19,232 nucleotides of DNA from Planctomycetaceae bacterium (GTDB lineage Bacteria > Planctomycetota > Planctomycetia > Pirellulales > UBA1268). The stretch is from positions 1 to 19,232 of the forward strand of contig SIAG01000021.1 of NCBI GenBank assembly GCA_009691925.1, read 5' to 3'. The notes under the pieces were generated by a model. That model worked only from the letters and a program-made list of their open reading frames with translations. It made no database searches and was not told the origin of the DNA. A program made the position numbers and the translations under genes. Position 1 is the first letter of the stretch. Each line of letters begins with the position of its first letter. Shown here one piece after another: positions 15,652 through 19,232 of this stretch.

Positions 15652-15688
15652 AAAAAAACTCCGCACGGGCAAGGCTCCCGTGCGGAGT
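15652..15688 (-). terminator. Rho-independent terminator of the small Cys-rich gene
   Basis: A perfect 12-bp inverted repeat, ACTCCGCACGGG and its complement, flanks a 7-nt loop (arms 15658-15669 and 15677-15688). It is followed on the minus strand by seven T. It lies 67 bp after the stop of the exported cysteine-rich protein and 29 bp before the lpxB ATG. It ends the upstream unit and could also act as a leader element for lpxB. Confidence 0.93.
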
Positions 15689-15755
15689 ATTTCATCTCCA
15701 ACCCCACCGCCCTAGGGCAATTCGCAGCCCTGAAACGGCGAACGCTAGACGGGGT

Positions 15756-16202
15756 TTACTTCTTGACGGCTTCGAAGGCGTTCTTGTCGCCGCCGAACAC
15801 GAGCTTGAGCTTCTCTTCGTCGGAGGCCTTCTCGACCTTCCCCTTGCAGTTGTTGCAGCAGAAGGTCACCTCGGCATCACCGACGGCGAGCTTCGTCTCG
15901 GGCTTGGTGGCGCCGCCGGAGAGCGGGCAGCACTTCTGGGTCAGCTGGCCGGTCGACACCATCTGCTGACTGGCCTTGGCGGCGAACTTGGCCGAATCAC
16001 CCTTGAAAGCACCGGCACACTTGTCGCAGCAGAAATAGACCTTGCCGCCGGCGAAGTCGGCGTTCTTTTCGGGGTTGCAAGCCTTGCCGGACACCGGGCA
16101 CTTGGCATCCTTCGGCTCCTTCGGGGCGGCCGAGACGACGGCCGAGCCGACAAGCAAGGCGACCAGAGCGAAAGCGGCGACGAGACGGGAAATCTTCATC
16201 AT
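15756..16202 (-). CDS. Exported protein with two TRASH/YHS-like CCxxC modules
   Basis: This 148-aa small protein begins with an N-terminal signal peptide (Lys3, hydrophobic 7-24, probable cleavage after VSA at 23-25). The mature part is an internal duplication. Module 1 has CPVSGK (35-40), Cys42 and YFCCDKC (57-62). Module 2 has CCPLSGG (91-97) and FCCNNC (114-119). The CPxSG...(V/Y)xFCCxxC pattern resembles the metal-binding TRASH/YHS-type zinc-ribbon domains, so extracytoplasmic metal binding (Cu, Zn or Fe) is likely but unproven. The C-terminus is Lys-rich. The start is the first of two adjacent ATGs, ten bases after an AGGAGG SD. The frame continues upstream to 16298, but that part crosses the promoter. 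The gene has its own promoter and terminator, so it is a monocistronic unit. Confidence 0.85.
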   Translation of the reverse strand: MMKISRLVAAFALVALLVGSAVVSAAPKEPKDAKCPVSGKACNPEKNADFAGGKVYFCCDKCAGAFKGDSAKFAAKASQQMVSTGQLTQKCCPLSGGATKPETKLAVGDAEVTFCCNNCKGKVEKASDEEKLKLVFGGDKNAFEAVKK

Positions 16203-16212
16203 GGCGAAGGAG

Positions 16213-16218
16213 CCTCCT
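16213..16218 (-). promoter_or_regulatory. Shine-Dalgarno site of the Cys-rich protein gene
   Basis: AGGAGG on the minus strand lies ten bases before the first ATG (16202) and thirteen before the second. It rules out the longer reading at 16298. Confidence 0.8.
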
Positions 16219-16262
16219 AGAAAGCGGAAAGTAAAGGAACCGAAAGACCGACGGATTCCTTC

Positions 16263-16291
16263 ATGATAGGGGTCTGCGGAGGGCGGAGCAA
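16263..16291 (-). promoter_or_regulatory. Putative sigma70-type promoter of the Cys-rich protein gene
   Basis: On the minus strand TATCAT (16263-16268; five of six matches to TATAAT) lies 17 bp after TTGCTC (16286-16291; keeps TTG). Transcription would begin near 16256, leaving a leader of about 54 nt with an SD. This is the only intergenic site in the window where I see both boxes at proper spacing in otherwise GC-rich DNA. Confidence 0.5.
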
Positions 16292-16370
16292 CCGGCAAAA
16301 TCGAAGGATCCGGCCCCGGCCTACCCCCTTCCCCCCCGGCCGGGACGCGGGGCTGGTTTCCACCGGCCCG

Positions 16371-17759
16371 TCATCCCTTTTCCAGCGGCGGTGGCGGCTG
16401 GAGCCGCTGCCGCGGTTCCGGCAGCCCGCCGGCGATGACGGCCCCGGCGGCGATCACCACGGCCCCGAGGATGAAGACCGGCTCGAATCCGAGCCGGTCG
16501 ACCGCCCACCCGACCAGCGGCGAGAGGACGAAGGGCGCCGCCAGGGCCGCCCCGACGATGCTCACATAGCGGGGATGCTCGGTCGGGCACGGGGCCAATT
16601 CGAGGGCGTAGTTCGTGAACAGCCGCAGCGAGAGCGGATTGAGCCCCAGCGGCAGGTAGACGAGCCAGAACCATTCCCCCGCCACCCCATGCGGCCCGCG
16701 GGCCAAGCCCGTGACCAAGAGCGGCGTCAGCGCGGAGAGGGCGACCAGCCACACGAGAACCACCCGTGTCCCGCGCTGATCGGAGAGCGGGCCGACCACG
16801 AGACTGGCTCCCCCCGTGGCGGCATTCTGAACGATGACCCAGGTCAGCAGACTGCCGATCTGGCTCCCGAGCCGATCTCGCGCGAAGGCCTGGTAATGGG
16901 GGAAGAGCATGAGCACCGCCGAGAAGCAGGCCGCTACGCACGCCAGACGAACGAGGCTCGGGTCCGCGGCGAGGGTCTGCCGCCAGCCATCGATCCCCGC
17001 CCGACAGGCCGACCACCAGCCGCGCCGGTCCGGCACGGCGCCGGGCTGCCGGAGCACCGGATGGCCGCCGTCAGGGGGTTCGTCGAGAAACGGCGGCACG
17101 AGTGCGGCCAGCCCGAAAAAGGCCGCCGTCGCCGCGAAGATCTTCGGAAAGCCGTCTGCCTCCTCGAGCCAGCGGCCGAGCCACAGCCAAGCCGCCGCGA
17201 TCGCCAGAACGCTCCCCAAAGAGACGCTCACGAGCATCGCCCGGCCGCGGTGCCCGGGGGCGATGAGCTTTCCCTGGAGCGCGGCGACGCCGAGCTGATT
17301 GAGCCCGTTACAGGAGGAGAAGGTGGCGTAAACGACGAGGAAGAGGAGCGCCAGAAGGTCGGGGCGGCGGGCCGTAAGCGGCATCCACGCCACCGCGAGG
17401 AGGGCGAAGCAACCGGCCATCAGGGCGCTTGAGCGCATCAGGGCCCACTTCTTCAAAGGCGCCCGTGAGAGCCAGCCGGAGAAGAGGAGCGGCGTGAGGC
17501 TTTGGCCGCCACGATTCAACACCGGGAGCAGGCCGCGGAGCGTGCCGGAATCGACGACGGCGTCGAGGACCGCCGGCATGATGATCGTCTCGGTCTTGAA
17601 GATCCATCCGACCCGAACGATCACTTGATGGATCTCAAGGGCAAGGGTGTTCCACGCGGCGCGCGCGGATGCTTGGTCGCGGCCACCATCGGCCCCCGCT
17701 GGGGCGCGGCGCTCCCCGGCAGCCGCGGCGCTGTCCCGGTCGTGCAATCCGCGGTCCAT
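16371..17759 (-). CDS. MFS-type membrane transporter
   Basis: This 462-aa polytopic membrane protein has about eleven to twelve hydrophobic segments, consistent with the major facilitator superfamily. The soluble N-terminus (about 1-38) is polar. The first conserved block is GWIFKTETIIMPAVLD (51-66), followed by RGLLPVLNRGGQSLTPLLFS and WLSRAPLKKWAL. A mid-protein cytoplasmic-type loop rich in Pro/Arg separates two halves. PLSDQRGTRVVLVW in the second half resembles the MFS loop motif D-x-x-G-x-R. The substrate is unknown. The ATG at 17759 was chosen over 17912, because the extra 51 residues are Arg/Gly-rich and fall in the divergent intergenic region. No SD precedes it, only a C-rich leader. 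The neighbour downstream has its own promoter, so the gene may be transcribed alone. Confidence 0.78.
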   Translation of the reverse strand: MDRGLHDRDSAAAAGERRAPAGADGGRDQASARAAWNTLALEIHQVIVRVGWIFKTETIIMPAVLDAVVDSGTLRGLLPVLNRGGQSLTPLLFSGWLSRAPLKKWALMRSSALMAGCFALLAVAWMPLTARRPDLLALLFLVVYATFSSCNGLNQLGVAALQGKLIAPGHRGRAMLVSVSLGSVLAIAAAWLWLGRWLEEADGFPKIFAATAAFFGLAALVPPFLDEPPDGGHPVLRQPGAVPDRRGWWSACRAGIDGWRQTLAADPSLVRLACVAACFSAVLMLFPHYQAFARDRLGSQIGSLLTWVIVQNAATGGASLVVGPLSDQRGTRVVLVWLVALSALTPLLVTGLARGPHGVAGEWFWLVYLPLGLNPLSLRLFTNYALELAPCPTEHPRYVSIVGAALAAPFVLSPLVGWAVDRLGFEPVFILGAVVIAAGAVIAGGLPEPRQRLQPPPPLEKG

Positions 17760-17935
17760 GGGGGTACGATTCCGGAGGCGACGCGATCGGGCGTCGGCGG
17801 CAGCATGAGGTTTTGATCGTTCATCGTCCAACCCCCATCTCGTCCCTGGGGGCCCTTGGCCGGCGCAGCCCGGCCGGTCCAGTCCCCGGAGATGACCGAG
17901 CCGGGAAGACACAGCCCCACCCCACCTTCGGCCCG

Positions 17936-17940
17936 AGGAG
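17936..17940 (+). promoter_or_regulatory. Shine-Dalgarno site of the lactonase gene
   Basis: AGGAG ends five bases before the ATG at 17946. It favours this start over an in-frame ATG at 17856. Confidence 0.7.
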
Positions 17941-17945
17941 TCACG

Positions 17946-19154
17946 ATGACCAGGAACACGCCCCGACTCGACCGCCGGTCCCTCGCCCGCCTTGGGCTCA
18001 CCGGGCTGCTTGCCTCCGCAGCGATCGGCAGCCTGCCGGAGCGGCTATTCGGCGCCGATCCCGACACGACGCGGCTCGTCTACTTCGGCACCTACACCGG
18101 TGCCCCTCCGCAGGGGGCCGGGATCTACGTCGCCCGCTTCAACGCCACCGACGGCACGCTCTCCGAGCCCACGCTCGCTGTGGAGCTGCGCAATCCCTCC
18201 TACCTCGCCCTCCATCCTTCCCAGCCATTCCTGTATGCGGTCTCCGAGGTCGACAACGCCGATGGCAAGCCGACCGGGAGCGTCGTGGCGCTGGCGATCG
18301 ATCCGGCCACCGGCTTGCTCACGCAGCTCAATCACCAGTCGTCTGGAGGCAGCGGGCCGTGCGCCGTGTCGGTCGATCCCTCGGGGAGGGCCGTTCTGGC
18401 GGCCAACTACGGCGGCGGGAGCGCGGTCTGCCTCGGGATCGAGCCCGATGGAAAGCTCCGGCCGGCGCTGGCAGGGAATCCGGCGGGGTTCGTCCAGCAT
18501 GCGGGGAAGAGCGTCAATGCAGCCCGCCAGGAAGGCCCCCATGGGCATTCGATCGATCCCTCCCCCGACGGCCGCTTTGCCGTCGTTTGCGACCTGGGGA
18601 TCGACAAAGTCCTCGTCCATGCCCTCGATGCCGGGAAAGGGACGATCGCGCCCCACACGGCGGCCACGATGGCGCCGGGGAGCGGCCCGCGGCATTTCGC
18701 CTTCCATCCCGACCGTCGCCATGCCTACTGCATCAACGAGCTCGATCTGACCGTGACCGTGTTCGATTTCGACGCCCGGGCCGGGGCCCTTGAGCCGGTC
18801 CAGACGCTCTCCACGATCCCGGCTGGGATCACCGACCGGAGCGGATTCTCGACCGCCGAGATCGCCGTTCATCCATTGGGGAAGTTCGTCTATGGATCCA
18901 ACCGCGGCCACGACTCGATCGCCATGTATGCCGTCGATCCTGCCACCGGCCGGCTCACCTTCCTCGGGGCCGAGCCGATCCGCGGCAAAACACCCCGCAA
19001 CTTCGCCATCGATCCCTCTGGCAGATGGCTCCTGGCGGCCGGCCAGGATTCCCATGGCGTGAGCCTGTTTGCCATCGACCAGGCCACCGGGAAGCTGTCG
19101 TTCACGGGCCGGACGGTGCCGGTGCCCGCCCCGGTCTGCATCACCTTCCGCTGA
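17946..19154 (+). CDS. Tat-exported lactonase-family beta-propeller protein
   Basis: This 402-aa protein belongs to the 7-bladed lactonase family (PF10282, the YbhE/6-phosphogluconolactonase and muconate-lactonizing propellers). The N-terminus DRRSLARLGLTGLLASAA with Arg10-Arg11 followed by a hydrophobic stretch is a twin-arginine signal. The mature part begins with LVYFGTYTG (44-52). Repeated blades contain NPSYLALHPSQPFLYAVSE, GPHGHSIDPSPDGRFAVVCD, GSGPRHFAFHPDRRHAYCIN and a terminal TPRNFAIDPSGRWLLAAGQD. The family's PHxH and PRHxxFHP signatures are present. A periplasmic position argues against a housekeeping pentose-phosphate role, and the substrate is open. It is divergent from the MFS gene across 186 bp with no convincing promoter boxes. 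No terminator is visible in the 78 bp after the stop. Confidence 0.88.
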   Translation: MTRNTPRLDRRSLARLGLTGLLASAAIGSLPERLFGADPDTTRLVYFGTYTGAPPQGAGIYVARFNATDGTLSEPTLAVELRNPSYLALHPSQPFLYAVSEVDNADGKPTGSVVALAIDPATGLLTQLNHQSSGGSGPCAVSVDPSGRAVLAANYGGGSAVCLGIEPDGKLRPALAGNPAGFVQHAGKSVNAARQEGPHGHSIDPSPDGRFAVVCDLGIDKVLVHALDAGKGTIAPHTAATMAPGSGPRHFAFHPDRRHAYCINELDLTVTVFDFDARAGALEPVQTLSTIPAGITDRSGFSTAEIAVHPLGKFVYGSNRGHDSIAMYAVDPATGRLTFLGAEPIRGKTPRNFAIDPSGRWLLAAGQDSHGVSLFAIDQATGKLSFTGRTVPVPAPVCITFR

Positions 19155-19232
19155 TCGCCAGCGATAAACCGTTCCCTCTTTCACGCCGCCACGCCCGCCG
19201 CCACGCCCAATGACCATTTGCCTGCTCAAGTC

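Noticed and set aside
16203..16298. Longer N-terminus for the cysteine-rich exported protein
   Set aside because: It would hide the signal peptide internally, cross the putative promoter and ignore the AGGAGG placed for the start at 16202.
17760..17912. Upstream extension of the MFS gene
   Set aside because: The added 51 residues are low-complexity Arg/Gly sequence lying in the divergent intergenic region, with no homology-like pattern.
17760..17945. Promoter for the lactonase or MFS gene in the divergent region
   Set aside because: A TTGATC occurs, but the hexamer 17 bp downstream (CATCTC) matches the -10 consensus poorly. No convincing pair was found on either strand.
19210..19232. ATG near the window end that could begin another + strand gene
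   Set aside because: Only seven codons are visible and no SD precedes it, so nothing can be said about it.

Overview
Organism: the window is GC-rich and densely packed. It looks like a Planctomycetota chromosome, probably Pirellulales-like. This is an inference from the short NuoG, the enlarged NuoJ/NuoK/NuoL/NuoM subunits, an LpxB whose C-terminus does not follow the proteobacterial pattern, a small exported protein with paired CP(V/L)SG...FCCxxC modules, a Tat-type lactonase, and many starts without a Shine-Dalgarno (SD) sequence. No rRNA, tRNA, CRISPR array, insertion sequence or integrase is visible, and no gene-free stretch exceeds 300 bp. Region 1 (26-12022, + strand): the 3' part of a complex I operon, nuoG-H-I-J-K-L-M-N, followed without a gap by an Mrp/ApbC/Ind1-type P-loop ATPase. 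Most junctions are 1- or 4-base stop/start overlaps, and the rest are short C-rich gaps of 57-94 bp. nuoA-F are not here and may lie upstream. NuoG and NuoI carry the Fe-S clusters of the peripheral arm; NuoH, J, K, L, M and N form the membrane arm. The Mrp homologue belongs to the family of Ind1/NUBPL, which delivers Fe-S clusters to complex I in mitochondria, so its coupling to nuoN suggests an assembly factor encoded with its client. Several membrane subunits carry additions: two extra predicted N-terminal helices in NuoJ, a 60-residue tail on NuoK, a roughly 90-residue repeat-bearing insertion in NuoL and a His-rich loop in NuoM. Region 2 (12071-15622, - strand): lpxB (lipid A disaccharide synthase), a membrane M50 site-2-protease-like metalloprotease, an SGNH-hydrolase-like protein and a gluconokinase, all in one direction, with the M50 and SGNH genes overlapping by one base. 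They converge with mrp across a 48-bp gap. Region 3 (15652-16291, - strand): a stand-alone unit with a plausible sigma70-type promoter, a strong SD, a 148-aa exported cysteine-rich protein with two TRASH/YHS-like modules, and a near-perfect rho-independent terminator lying only 29 bp upstream of lpxB. Region 4 (16371-19154): a divergent pair, an MFS transporter on the - strand and a Tat-exported lactonase-family beta-propeller on the + strand, separated by 186 bp. Main leads: the nuo-mrp coupling together with a missing second cysteine in the Mrp CxxC site, the lineage-style remodelling of complex I membrane subunits, and the autonomous small cysteine-rich exported protein.
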